From Bigelowiella natans CCMP2755 (taxonomy: Eukaryota > Cercozoa > Chlorarachniophyceae), in assembly GCA_000320545.1 (NCBI GenBank), contig ADNK01000103.1, positions 1 to 62,582 of the forward strand: a stretch of 62,582 bases of DNA, in the 5' to 3' direction. The position numbers and the translations under genes were made by a program. This document shows positions 31,411-42,644 of the stretch, piece after piece; position 1 is the stretch's first letter; the number at the start of each line of letters is the position of its first letter. A model generated the notes under the pieces. That model ran no database searches. It saw only the letters and a program-made list of their open reading frames with translations, and was not told the origin of the DNA.

Positions 31411-33427
31411 ATGCTGCCTCTCCTTCGGATCGCCTTAGTATGCATGGCCGTACACTGCACTGGAGGCTCTTCGGTGAATGAGAATCCATTGCAAGTGGAC
31501 ACGGAAGAAGGGCCAGTCCTTGGTCATTACATCGGAACTGGGTCTGTGCGCGTAAGGGAGTTCCTCGGTATCCCTTATGCATCCCCACCGGTCGGGAGCC
31601 TGCGCTTTGCACCCCCTGAACCCGCAAAGAACCGCTCGGGACAAGTGTACAATGCAAGCTTCATGGCACCTATGTGTCCTCAGAATGTGCAAGTACCAGC
31701 AATTGAAATGTCGGAGGATTGCCTATATCTTTCCATCTATACCCCAGCCATCATAGGCGCGGAGCCTCTTCCCGTATTCTTTTGGATATATGGAGGAAGC
31801 TTCCTCTACGGTGGCGGAGCTGGCTATGGATGGGGAACGTTGGAAGGTTCGAAGATTTATAATGGCTACACGCTGGCACCACAAGGTGTAATTGTGGTTG
31901 CGATAAACTATCGAGTTGGCGCTCTTGGGTTCCTCAAATCGGCCGACATGACCGGAAACTATGGGTTCTCCGACCAACGCCTTGCCTTAGAATGGGTTAA
32001 CCGTAACATTAAAGCTTTCGGGGGCGACCCGTCGCGCATCACAATCGGTGGTCAATCCGCGGGAGCTCAGAGTGTGCTTGCACACCTGGCCTCTCCCCTT
32101 TCACGTCCCCTGTTTTCTCAGGCCATAATGGAAAGTGCACCCATCGGGCTGCCTTTCCACAACAATGTGACTGCCGACAAAGTTGCCGGTGAATTCGCTA
32201 AGTATTTGGATTGTAGTCCGGGAAATCTGACATGTCTCCGCCTCCCCGACGTCGCAACGGTGCTAAAGGCGCAGGGCTACGCGGAAGAAAACAGCTTTGA
32301 CATCTTCGATATACTCAAGGACTTCGAGGCCTTCAATCCCACCGTTGACAACGAACAGCTTCTCACACAGCCCTTCTTCACTCTAAACTCGCTGCTCCCG
32401 CCATCGGAGACCAAGCCGTTGCTAGCTGGTAGTAACCTGAACGATGCGCTCGAGTTCGTGTACGCCGAGTTTCCTCTCCCTGAAGGCCAGATCTCTACCT
32501 ACGGGATTCTCGTGGATACGTATGGGTTTGGTGATGCCCCAGGGGTCTCCCAAACATACCCCTTTTCCGCCCCAGACGGGAGGGTGAACGTGTCCCGGGC
32601 AAGTACAGACATGCTGTTCTACTGCGCCTTGAGAAATATTTCAAGAGGGAAGCCGTATAGCGATGCTCAGAGTTCTGCCCCTGCGTTCTTATACAGGTAT
32701 TTCCTGTACCTAACGTACAAAAATTAACATTTTGTCTAGACATTCAAGCCGAAGCTCTCTTAATTTTCCATAATGGAGTAGTGCGCGAAAAGAAAGGCCT
32801 ATGCACCGCCAGATATTTAGAGGAACTGTTGATTATTATTTTCAGATGGGAACATGTGCCGTCGTACAAAACCGATGAGACCAGCTTGCCAGAGTGCTAC
32901 ACTAAAGGTTCTGTTCGATGACGGAGGGCGTTAGCCTTCTCTCTCCATGCAACTTCATGTATGTATATTGCATGTGCGATTGCTCTCTCCTAATTCCCCC
33001 CTCTCCTATTACACTCTCACTCATTTGAAGACTAGAGTTTCACCGTTGTATGCTTTGTTTAGTTTGCCACGGGGATGAATTGAGGTTTGTTTTCGGTAAT
33101 TTTACTGGGCCAAATGGGACTTTTGCCATCTCCCCGTTTGAAGAATCGCTAACGAAAAGTGTGCAGAATTACTGGGTAAATTTCATCAAGTATGGCAATC
33201 CCAATGGCGCGACTGTGTACAATAATAGAAGGAAAAGCAAAATTATTGCAAATACGAAGCGGGAGAGAAGCGGCGCTCCAGAGATTGAATGGCCTCAATA
33301 TGTTCCTGCAGACGATGCGATCATGGTCTTCTCTGACACTATCGGTCCTTTGGCGTCGATTGAAGCTAGCCAGTGCGAAAATTTGTGGGATCGCATAGGT
33401 TACTTGCGAAGACATATGAAAATATAG
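31411..33427 (+). CDS. Secreted type-B carboxylesterase/cholinesterase-like hydrolase (570 aa)
   Basis: Exons 31411-32696, 32846-32907 and 33063-33427 (1713 nt). Junctions TACAG/GTATTT to TTTTCAG/ATGGG and AAAG/GTTCTG to TTTAG/TTTGCC keep phase and rebuild CYTKVCHGDELRFVFG. The signal peptide is MLPLLRIALVCMAVHCTGG. Family motifs in order: FLGIPYASPPVGSLRF, SEDCLYLSIYTP, oxyanion loop YGGSF, nucleophile elbow GGQSAGA, GSNLNDALEF and the catalytic His in CHGDEL. The catalytic acid position, normally Glu (N-x-D-E-G), is Asp here (NLNDAL). Two early Cys and several N-glycosylation sites (NRS, NAS, NVT, NLT, NVS, NIS) fit the secretory pathway. It hydrolyses carboxylic esters; substrate unknown. 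Confidence 0.92.
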
Positions 33428-34061
33428 GTTGAAGATTTGCTTCTCTCTAGAATTACTCTAGCACTGTACGTCTAGCTAAAGCTGTGGCCTACACTAGTGA
33501 ATGCATTCAAACACTTTAACTTCTTCAAAATGAAGCTTTCCCTTTATTTCAAAACTTTGCGAAATTACACCAGATAGCCAGCTCCTGCGTAAGCTCTCAT
33601 CTAGCTAGCTAGTCACACCATTACGGCCCGTCTAGCGAATGTACTGCACTCCTATTGATTCTGTGTTTTGCAGCAAATTCTCTAGCTCTTAATTTAGACC
33701 GGCGTGCACATGTACCTAGATAGTGACTAGCTAGCTAGGTGAGCCAAGTGACAATAGCTGCTAAATGAGCGTCCTTACGCACAAACAATTGTAAAACTCA
33801 GTTGAGCGTGCGGCATTAATTAACTATGTTATTCATACAACCGCCTGGTATCGCATTTTAAGGATGGAGGTTATTCTGCAAACCTAGAAACGTTATGCTG
33901 GCTTATAATAGCATGTGTTGTAAACAGTGCAAAATTGCATTGTTCAAATGCGATGATAATTGTACGTAGAACATAATTGTGTGAAGCCACGTGCATGCAA
34001 CTATAACCTTCGTTCACGCCACGTGCAATACAGTAAATTAATACGCATAATAATCGACCCA
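33428..34061. other. Intergenic, no gene seen
   Basis: Lies between convergent 3' ends of the carboxylesterase and the MDR gene. AT-rich, with CTAGCTAGCTAG near 33601-33613 and CTAGCTAGCTAG near 33730-33740. No ORF of interest. Confidence 0.65.
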
Positions 34062-35991
34062 TTAGAAGTCTATGATCAAGGTATCTCCTAAATTTGAGTC
34101 GTTATTTCCGTGTTGTACCAAACTCTTCATTGCCATTAGACCGCCAGTATGTTGTGAGTAGATAGATTTTAATGCTCCTTTTCGTAGCAATGTCGCAAGA
34201 TAAGTTCGAGCTTGCGAAACTTCAGACTTTGTATAAACCTAATTCGGAAATTAAAATTCTATCTGCATGCGATGTATGTAGTTGTAGAAACCAATGGGGG
34301 ATTATATGTTCTAGTCATTACCTCAGAATCAAAAGATTGTATAGTCAAACTTTTTGATAGTATTACATCCAGAAAGTTCACTGTCAACGTGTCACTAGAG
34401 GACATAGCTTTGGTATCAAGAGTATTCCGGCCGTAACATATTACTCGTCCTTTAGCAAATACCATTTAATTTCTAAGCTTTCTCGTAAATAATCTGATAT
34501 ACCATATTTCTTCATGACTTTTAGCACATCATTGAAGTACTCATTCTGCCCACAATTGAAAAAAATATCCGCACTCTTGCCGACCATTTTCTAAGTATTG
34601 TGACGTTTAGGAGATTGAGAGCAAACTCAAGTAGTAAACCATTATCCAAAATATTGCCTCTAGTAGTAAGTTTGGTCGTCTGCTCCCAGTCAAAAGAATG
34701 GGAATAACATCTTTGACTTCTTTCTCTATCCACTTCAAAGAAGCAGCAGAATCTAAGATAGATACTATGTTCTGAAACTTGTAAACATCTTCGATAAGAT
34801 TTGTTACCGGAAATAGCGAACACTTTTTTGCATTTTAGCTTTAGAAGCTTTATCAAAGAGTAAGAAAAATTATATTTAAATCAATAGATACAAATATAGG
34901 TAGTGATGGGACAATGTTGCATACCTGCGCTGCAAGTATACCAGCGCTTCCAGTGCCTAGAGTTACCACCGCGACATCCGATTCCTACCAAGAATTCATT
35001 TACTTTATATGAATCCATATCGGAGAAGGGGTAACGTTATCTGAATCGTCCATACTGTTGGGACAGCTATCTTTTGAATGGAAAGGTATACAGAAATCCC
35101 AGGATACCCTAAACTTTGAGCGAAAATGGTATAGTATTGCATATTGCATACAAATGTTTTGGAGAAAACAGCCGTGATATTAGTATTGTGAGATGATAAT
35201 CATACTAAGGTTATGATAATGGCATTAGTTGAAATAACATTGTACTACCTTGTCAAAAGGTCACCGCATGTCAGAACTTTCAAGTCAACACCCTCCACAG
35301 AATCCCTTGTTGAGTTTATATTTCCCCAATTCATAAAGTTTACACCGAATAAAAAGTAGTACGAGCACTGTCATAAAGATGGTCCCAAGAGGTATATGTA
35401 CGTAAGGTCACATGGTCAATGAAAAAAATAAAACCCAGATATCTTATTGAGGTCTTGGAATGGCATGTAGCCATAAATTCTGTCTCCAATTTCATATTTA
35501 AGATGCCTTGTCTTCACAACTTCCTTATATGAATTAGTCGAACTTACAATATATCTTAGGAGCAAAAATTGACATGCTAACCCCAATAACGTTTCCAAAT
35601 ATCTTATGACCAGGCTGCAGCAAAAAAAAAAGTTTTCATGATCACGCTTCGAATGGAATTGTTATTTTCTATTACTTTCATTGTAGAGTCGCTAGCTGTA
35701 CTCCAGCGTCCGTCGTTGTCAAGGGAATATGCCATTATGTCTGCATTTATTGCGATAATTTTCAAAATTACCTAGAAAATTAATTTTCAGTACTAATCCG
35801 ATGCCATAATTATTGTAAAGTACCATTCCGTCATCACCATTCACACTAAGATCTGGAGATGATACTCGATCGATACGAACCAAGGATTTGCCTATCCGAT
35901 TTGAGATTGTTGATTTGTCAAGAAAACAACATAAATTGCTCCTGCCATCATCAATCGCTATCGCCCTTGACCTGAAACGTTGAGGAATCAT
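34062..35991 (-). CDS. Zinc-independent medium-chain dehydrogenase/reductase (prostaglandin-reductase-like), many small introns
   Basis: ATG at 35991 (MIPQRFRSRAIAIDD). About nine minus-strand exons with introns of roughly 50-110 bp rebuild an MDR chain. NFLDIMAYSLDNDGRW (about 35770-35660 region) joins PGHKIFGNVIG and then EVVKTRHLKYEIGDRIYGYM (about 35615-35470), the G-x-V-I-G-E-V ... GD-x-V-x-G core. LGYPGISVYLSIQKIAVPT (about 35110-35055) joins the Rossmann loop ESDVAVVTLGTGSAGILAAQ (about 34985-34927), then LLKLKCKKVFAIS. ADIFFNCGQNEYFNDVLKV (about 34575-34515) joins GRVICYGRN and LSKSLTIQSFDSE (about 34450-34330). The last exon ends SNLGDTLIIDF at 34062. The segment after FAIS (34800-34620) and the exon between QDLNKIS and LGYPG are not resolved. 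Members reduce double bonds of enones using NAD(P)H. The gene is AT-rich. Confidence 0.7.
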
Positions 35992-36080
35992 CTTTATGCT
36001 ACTTTTTATTCGAGAGCACTTTCAATCATTAAATCGTCAATTCTATGGCTGTTCTATTTCGTATAATACACTTTTTTTGG

Positions 36081-36876
36081 TTACAGGAAGCACCTAAATA
36101 CTTCTTCCTTCGAACTCTCCTGTTCAAAGTTCTTGGAATTATTTTCTTCCCACGCAATATTTTTCTGGCTTGAATTCTTCATTGATTCTTCACGCAATCT
36201 TTGGCGTAAAGTCTCTTTACTTTTATCGGAAGAGGTTTGCTTCATAGTGGTTATGGAACTCCTTTTCGGCTTGGTCCCCTTGAATTCTATAGTCTTTTGA
36301 TGTTGATCATGCTGATTCTCACTGAAACTTGGTTTTGAATTTTTCTTTTTAAACTTCAGAGTTCGTGCATTTGAGTCTGGAAGAGTCAAAGGAGTTTCCT
36401 TTTTAGACTTTGGTTGGACTGCAAATTTCCCCTTCCTTTCACTAAACGGGATCGACTTGTCTCTCAGATCATTAAGAGAAAACCGTCTTTGAAGCCTTGC
36501 TACAACGCTTTCTCCTGACTTGTTTGATAACTGTTTTTCTGTTTGTGATCTTTGTCTTGTGAAATTGGGTACAGTATAGATCTCCACTGCATGGAAGGTA
36601 AGAAAAATTATTGAGAAAAATTCTATTTTTCTAATTTAGAAATCTGATCATAGGAAAGTCACCTCATCATTGCAACACTTTTAGGCTGGAGGACGCTGTT
36701 ACATTGAAGACACCGGAAGCATTGCTTGTGATATGTCACACCTGCACAACAATCTTACTAGTCAACAATTTACTTGCTAAGAAAAGTTTTCTACCATCCC
36801 ATACAAGCTTTTCCATTTGATATACAGATTTACTGCATACGAAGCATTTTGGAGCAACGTTGAATTTCAGTCTCGG
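36081..36876 (-). CDS. LIM-domain protein with Lys/Ser-rich tail; reading frame shifts once
   Basis: Minus exons 36876-36795, 36741-36663 and 36586-36081 join by GT-AG junctions in phase: KCFVCSKSVYQMEKLVWDG, then VTYHKQCFRCLQCNSVL and SVAMM, then SGDLYCTQFHK. This gives a full LIM zinc pattern (C-x2-C ... H-x2-C-x2-C-x2-C ... C-x3-H). LIM domains are paired zinc fingers used in protein binding, often on actin or in transcription complexes. Beyond the last His this frame stops after about 27 residues. The frame one base over stays open for 168 codons to the stop at 36081 and encodes a basic Ser/Lys-rich tail (RRFSLNDLRDK, SKETLRQRLREES). An unseen small intron, an assembly indel (AGAAAAACAG run) or a real frameshift could explain it. 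An in-frame stop before the first exon implies an upstream first exon not found. Confidence 0.65.
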
Positions 36877-37121
36877 CTACGCAAACGCACATATCCAGTA
36901 CGAATCAGAGGGGGTAACAACTGGATAGTTCATCATCTTATACCATTATTTTATTGATCGATTCGCGCCAAGGATAAATCTTTGACTTCCACTTTTGACG
37001 TGACACCTACAGGTACGAAACTACGAAACAGGTATGGGCGAAGGGTGAGCACGCAGCAGATTATCCAAGCAGCAGAGACTGCGTACTGGGAGAAAAGCTC
37101 CATTAATCTGCAGGCTGTTTT
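36877..37121. other. Upstream flank of the LIM gene, no gene assigned
   Basis: AT-rich. It should hold the missing first exon or promoter of the minus-strand LIM gene. Confidence 0.4.
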
Positions 37122-37667
37122 CTAGTCACGACAATGTTTCTTGTGCAACAAAACACATTGCAAAATGTCGGTGTCGGTTGGTTCTACAGCCGACAAAATA
37201 AATCCATCGCCCGAGGCTATTTCTGCAACATTTTCCTTCGCAGTGCCTCGTTTCCAACACCCATCGTATTTGCTGACTGTGTACTGGCATTTAATGTTAT
37301 CCGACAACGCATTGATGCAAATATATGTGGTAAACGGACCCTTGGCACGTTAAAATAGCAAAATATCCTCTCGACCAAAACTTACTTTTGCAGTGGGTAC
37401 GGGTGGCAGAGAATAAAAACGATGAGTGCAGGGAGTTTTCCCTCATACGAAGAGGACGACAACAAATCCTGGCAAGAAAAAGCTATGTTCACATCGTTGG
37501 TAGTCTCGGTCATAAATCTCAATTGATTCATTCCTCAACAAAAGGTCTCTCCCCTCCCCTTGTGAGTGAGAAGCTCTCCGTGTAGCGGGAAAATTTGTTG
37601 AATCGTCTCCAACTAACAATAGCAATGATACTTTTTTGCTAAGCTTTGTATCACTCAAATTACTCAT
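37122..37667 (-). CDS. Possible small Cys-containing protein, unrecognised
   Basis: A real ATG at 37667 opens MSNLSDTKLSKKVSLLLL. Plausible further exons lie after TTGCCAG (about 37470, YEGKLPALIVFIL) and GTGCCAAG (about 37346), ending in TVSKYDGCWKRGT...LLHKKHCRD with the stop at 37122. Four Cys lie in the last 60 residues. Splice sites are only moderate and no family is recognised. It starts 93 bp from the divergent 14-3-3 gene. Confidence 0.3.
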
Positions 37668-37759
37668 TATTCTGAAACGCGTAGAACGTTTACATCATAC
37701 GATCAATAAAAAACCGCCGAATTTCACTTTGCAATTTGTTGATCTATCAGAATTCCGCC
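37668..37759. promoter_or_regulatory. 92-bp divergent spacer upstream of 14-3-3 (candidate bidirectional promoter)
   Basis: AT-rich spacer between the possible minus-strand ATG at 37667 and the 14-3-3 ATG at 37760. It must contain the 14-3-3 core promoter or 5' UTR. Confidence 0.35.
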
Positions 37760-38723
37760 ATGGCTGAATCTGACATCACCACTGAGATGAAAGATCTTGC
37801 GTCTAAACGCGAAAATCTTGTCTTTATGGCAAGAACTGCGGAGAGCGCTGAGAGATATGAGGACATGTGCAAGGTGATGAAGAAGCTCGTTGAATGGGAT
37901 GGAGGTAAACACCCACTCGACATTGAAGAAAGAAATCTCCTCTCAGTGGCATACAAGGTAAATTTCAGACTGCAAGACTATCTTAAATCTAATATGTTTT
38001 TAATCTCGTAGAATGTTATCGGAACTCGACGTGCGTCTCATAGATGTCTCAGCGTTGATGACTATAAGGACAACGATCACATCGAAGAATATAAATCTCT
38101 CATTGAAGATGAACTCGATTCAATCTGTCAAGAAGTTCTCACGCTGCTAACAAAGACTCTCATTCCTGGCGTGCAAGATCTTCTAAAAAATGCAAAAGCA
38201 GAGAATGAAAAGGAAGAAGATATCCTGAAGATACAAGAGGCACTTGTATTTTATTTGAAGATGACGGGCGATTACTACCGCTACCTCGCAGAAATTATCA
38301 AGTCAAAGCCCGACTATGTAACCAATGCGAAAGAAACTTACGAAAAGGCCATGAACATTGCTAAGGATAGCTTACTCCCAACACATCCAATTCGGCTCGG
38401 CTTGGCTCTGAACTTCTCAGTCTGCTACTATGAAATCTTAAAAGACCAAGCTAAGGCATGCGACCTTGCAAAGAATGCCTTTGGTATTTGAAATTATTTA
38501 TTGTTCAACATCAACATCAAAATCTGAATCAACTCGTTGAATTTTCACCCTTCTGTATTGATATGATTGTCCATAATTTTTAGATGCAGCCATTGCAAAA
38601 CTGGATTCCATTGATGAATCTTCGTACAAGGATTCCACTCTAATCATGCAGCTTTTGAGAGACAACTTAACTTTGTGGACATCCCCTGATGCCAGTACGG
38701 ATCCACCAACAAATGCTGAATAA
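37760..38723 (+). CDS. 14-3-3 phosphoprotein-binding protein (269 aa)
   Basis: Exons 37760-37957, 38012-38483 and 38584-38723 (810 nt), with introns of 54 and 100 bp. Motifs: [36 protein letters not shown] (phosphate-binding Lys and Arg), [15 protein letters not shown] (Arg-Tyr of the phosphopeptide pocket) and the signature [15 protein letters not shown]. Length and all nine-helix landmarks fit a full 14-3-3 protein, a dimeric cytosolic adaptor for pSer/pThr partners. The usual RRASWR is RRASHR here (Trp to His) and the following segment is divergent ([11 protein letters not shown]). It lies in the AT-rich block. Confidence 0.95.
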
Positions 38724-39436
38724 GAATTCATTGTAAATAGCAAAAGCCGACTGATGGATCTAAACTACAGCTGTCATGTTCTATCCCATGTTATGATTTT
38801 TCACAATGCCTGATTCCATAAATCGAACTCCAATGCTACTATCACTTCACGTATGACATGCAAAGTAGCATGACAGTAGCATGACACTCGCTGCTCTTTT
38901 CTAGTTTTACAAAATGTACTGCGACAAACATGTGACGCACGGATAGGGAGCACAACTTTACACTCGGTTTGAGATTAGTCTAGCTAGTAGCGCGTGGGCC
39001 ATTTACCATGGTGTCTAACAGTGCATATGAATGCTAGCACATTTTCGATCACCATCGAATCAGACCCGATTGCTAGATTGGTGATTTTTTTCACTGCATG
39101 TCATCTAGTCATCTCTAGATCTCCAGATCTAGATCTAGTCATGCTAGCATGGCAATTGCTCAAGACAATTCACATTGTCTTCAAGTAGTTCTGGCAAAGT
39201 TACTTTGGCAAATCGAATGCAGTCGCTGTTAGAAAGAAAACGCTGCTTGCATTGCTAGATTGTGACCGATTCGACACAAGCATTTGAACTCACATGCATG
39301 CCTACGTACTAGCCTAGCATGTCGTGCATGTCAGCTAGCTAGCTAGCATGCATGTCTGGATGTCGAGCACCTCATTTTGCGTGTAGTCTAGTTGATTTCT
39401 TTCATTTGTTGTGTGTAATCATTGCTATCTGTGCAT
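38724..39436. other. Intergenic with clustered CTAG/CATG palindromes, no gene
   Basis: Between convergent 3' ends of 14-3-3 and the RWD gene. Contains AGATCTAGATCT (about 39124-39135) and a dense CTAGCTAGCTAG plus GCATGCATG cluster at 39297-39352. No ORF with recognisable content. Confidence 0.6.
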
Positions 39437-41008
39437 TTACGTGTGCCCAGATGATTTCTTGTTCTTTAATTTTCTGCCTTTTCGACTATTCCTGTTATTT
39501 TTCCCCTTGCTATTTCGGCATTTGTCTTGTAACAACTGACAAAGGTTGACATCCTTGCCGAGGAGGGCCTCAACACCTTCAACCATACTTAGTTCCTCTT
39601 TGTACTCGAAAATACTCAACCCAACCCCGAAAGTTGAGATGTTAGTACTTGATACGAACGAAGTGCTCTCCCAAATGACCTGATCATTGGTCACAAAGAG
39701 GACTCAGATTTTCTTCCGAGAACTTTTCTTCGGTCGTATAAAAATGTTGATATACCTTGCTCTGCCGCTCACGACAACGAATTCCTCGCAGATTGACGTC
39801 TACATACTGTGTCCGAAGTCTTGTTGAAAACTCCTTGATTTGTTCGCCGTCATGATCGCCAACAAGTGCAACGAAGACATCCTGGATTATTGGGTTTGTA
39901 TGGTATTCAGATAACGATGGTGAACCGAAAACTAGGTGCTCATCTAAGTACCTCTACACGTCTCTCTCCCATCTTCCAATACAGAACTCCTCGAAGTCCA
40001 AGCTGAGACGCCCATTTTTTTAAAAGCTTCTGGTATCCTTTCTGATCGTTCATGTGATCGATTCTTATCAGGCGAGCGGAACCACTCGTTCCATTCTCTT
40101 CTTTTCGAACTGTATCCACTTCCACCATCTCTTCTTTTCCCTCCCCTTTTGCCTCCTTGCTCGCATGAGGAGCTCTTCCCCTATTGCAGCGCATAGGATT
40201 GTCATTTTTGGTCTGCCTTTGACGTTGGTGCTTGGTTGACGTATGAACTAGAGCTATGTAGAGCAAATGGAGGAAACATGCTCATGATGGAGAATTATGT
40301 CAAACCGGCTCAAAACAATAATTGCATTGATATATCAAAATTACCATGGACAATTTCGTCTTGCGCATATTGTATAAGGTCAAGAACGCACTCGGAACCC
40401 CCCTTTCCTCTTCGCCCTCCTCCACCATGAAGTTTCGAAACTTCACTAAGAATCTGTGCGTTGGCTTTGTTTACGGACGACCTTTTGATGAAATAATCGG
40501 GTTATAGATTACGAGAGGGGGAAATGTACAAGTTGATTCCATCAGAGTAGTATTCTTCGACGAACGTATAGACAGATTGAATCTTTCGTCACCTTGTCGC
40601 TTGCCTACAACGAAGTCGGCACTTTGGAGGTGTCAGCGGGTATCGAAGCGGGATTTCGACATTCAGTCTATGCACGCCAAAGTGATCAATACAAGATAAA
40701 ACGATGAGCGCCATGGCACATACGGACAATGTTAGTATTTTCATTGACGTTGCTGAAAATTCTCCTCCATGTTTTTGGGTTCCTGCTTGCGGTTCTTTTT
40801 CGGCCCTAAGACTTATGCAGTACTTCAATGTATTGATAGGAGAATCCGTCGTCGTTGTCGTTGTCGTTGTCGTTTCCATCGTCGTCATCGGCGTCTCTCC
40901 AGAATCCACCGCCGTGGTGCGCAGATATTTCGCCGTTCGATTTTCTATTACCTTGAACTCGGATGGATAAATAGCTTGAAGCGCTTCCAATTCCTGATCG
41001 ATACACAT
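39437..41008 (-). CDS. RWD-domain plus DUF1115 protein (RWDD2-like)
   Basis: ATG at 41008 (MCIDQELEALQAIYPSEFKV), the classic RWD start. A poly-Thr insert from a GTC-type repeat follows, then YCISLRAE. Later exons give HRLNVEIPLRYPLTPPK (about 40670-40620), the RWD YPxxxP motif, and ANAQILSEVSKLHGGG...VLDLIQYAQDEIV (about 40480-40365). The DUF1115 part is RIDHMNDQKGYQKLLKKWAS, LRGVLYWKMGE (40080-39960), splicing into DVFVALVGDHDGEQIKEFST (about 39885) and RGIRCRERQSK. The last exon starts VIWESTSFVSS after GATCAG (about 39680). The Lys/Asn-rich end runs to 39437. RWD domains mediate protein contacts; the function of RWDD2-type proteins is unknown. Confidence 0.75.
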
Positions 41009-41588
41009 AAGTTGAAGCTGCTGCTCACACTTCTAGATGTTTGATAGACATGGGAAAGGGCTTTAACTGGTTATTTATAAGTGACAAGCTGACAGTCGCC
41101 ATGGAAACCAGTTATACCATGAGCTGACGAGAGATGAGGTCAGAGGACGAAGCGTCGATGCCATGGTCCCTTCTCATCACCCGAGGAGCAGTGCAATAGG
41201 TACGTGTGGCAGCGAAGAAAGGGGACTATGACTTGCGGAAAAGATGCTGCGACAATTACAACATGGTAAAATCTAGGCGAAAACGGAGAGCGTCCTCATT
41301 TTTCCTTACTTAGTACATATTTGCCATGTCGCGAGGCGGAAATCGCAATATTTTAGGTCAAATTAGTGCAAATTTAGAGCAAATCAGGTGCTCTAGTCCG
41401 TGTTTTCACTATCTATCTTACCCTCCCCAGGCCGGCCCGACTTACATACATTCTAGGTTTCCCACTTTCATATGTGCGGTTTTGTGGCGAGGAAAATGGA
41501 TGCTGTGTAAAATGCAATATTTCCTATGTAGTTTTTCATTCTCTCCCTGACACGGATAGGAAAGTAAGGAGAAAGCGTTGTTGCGACG
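41009..41588. other. Divergent spacer between RWD and VIT-VWA genes
   Basis: 580 bp between two start codons on opposite strands. No supported ORF. Expected to contain both promoters. Confidence 0.5.
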
Positions 41589-42037
41589 ATGCCCCACGAC
41601 ACCAGCAACAATGATGGCAGCTCCTACATTCCAGTAGTGACTGGGACAGTAGAAACGCCTCAAACCGCAACAGTTGTTACAGCAACCACCACAAACAGCA
41701 GCAACAACAATGGCAACAACTCTCTCAAATCGCCACTGCTCGATAATTACGAGAAGGGGGAGGAGAAGTTCCAGAGACTGGACCCGAAGGACATCCGAGC
41801 CCCAGTTCTATTATATCCTGGCAAAAACAGCGTAAGCCACACAGCTGTAAATTTGATGCATGGGCGATTTGCCAAGCCACACGAAGATAGAGAGGTGTCT
41901 ACGGTGTATTTCTACGCTCAGTTTTGTCAACTAACCTGAAGGAAATCTCTGCCATGGCCTGTCAAACTCTGCGTATCAATGGCGAGTTCTATGTTTCGTC
42001 GGCCTTCATCCAGTACTGCTTACTACACACACACACG

Positions 42038-42084
<47 letters not shown>

Positions 42085-42514
42085 CCTTTCCATACATCAT
42101 TTTTGCCCAGTTCAACGCATTGACATGAACACTACTCGCGGTACAGCGCAACACGATACAACACAGCACGATTACATGTAATACAGATGATGCAGTATAT
42201 TGTCATCGTCTACTTCTCCTTATAATCAGTGTTTGCTGTGCTTTTTTCTTATTTTACGAAGGTATAATTTCGAGTACCACAATAATAGTGGAGCCAAGCA
42301 AGACTGCCTTTTTGTTCTTCCATCGGAAGGTTTGTACAGCTATCAACACTACCATACTTCTGTTACTCCTACTACTTCTACATGTACTACGAACATTGTT
42401 CTGATGCTAATATTTCCCCACCACCGACCGTTGTGCTTCTATTGCGATTCGTTCATCCTTTCTGCTGTGATTCGCTAGGAACGGTGACCAACTTTGAAGC
42501 TTTTCTCGATGGCG

Positions 42515-42558
<44 letters not shown>

Positions 42559-42609
42559 GATATATCTATCTATCTCTCCGCCTCTCTTTTTCGTTCTCTT
42601 TCTCATACA

Positions 42610-42644
<35 letters not shown>

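Noticed and set aside
34800-34856. 36-nt intron GTAACA...TTTCAG in the MDR gene
   Set aside because: Length is a multiple of three and both readings stay open, so I cannot tell whether it is spliced; much shorter than the other introns.
40704-41044. Plus-strand frames with a Val or Arg run
   Set aside because: Antisense reading of the poly-Thr tract in the RWD gene.
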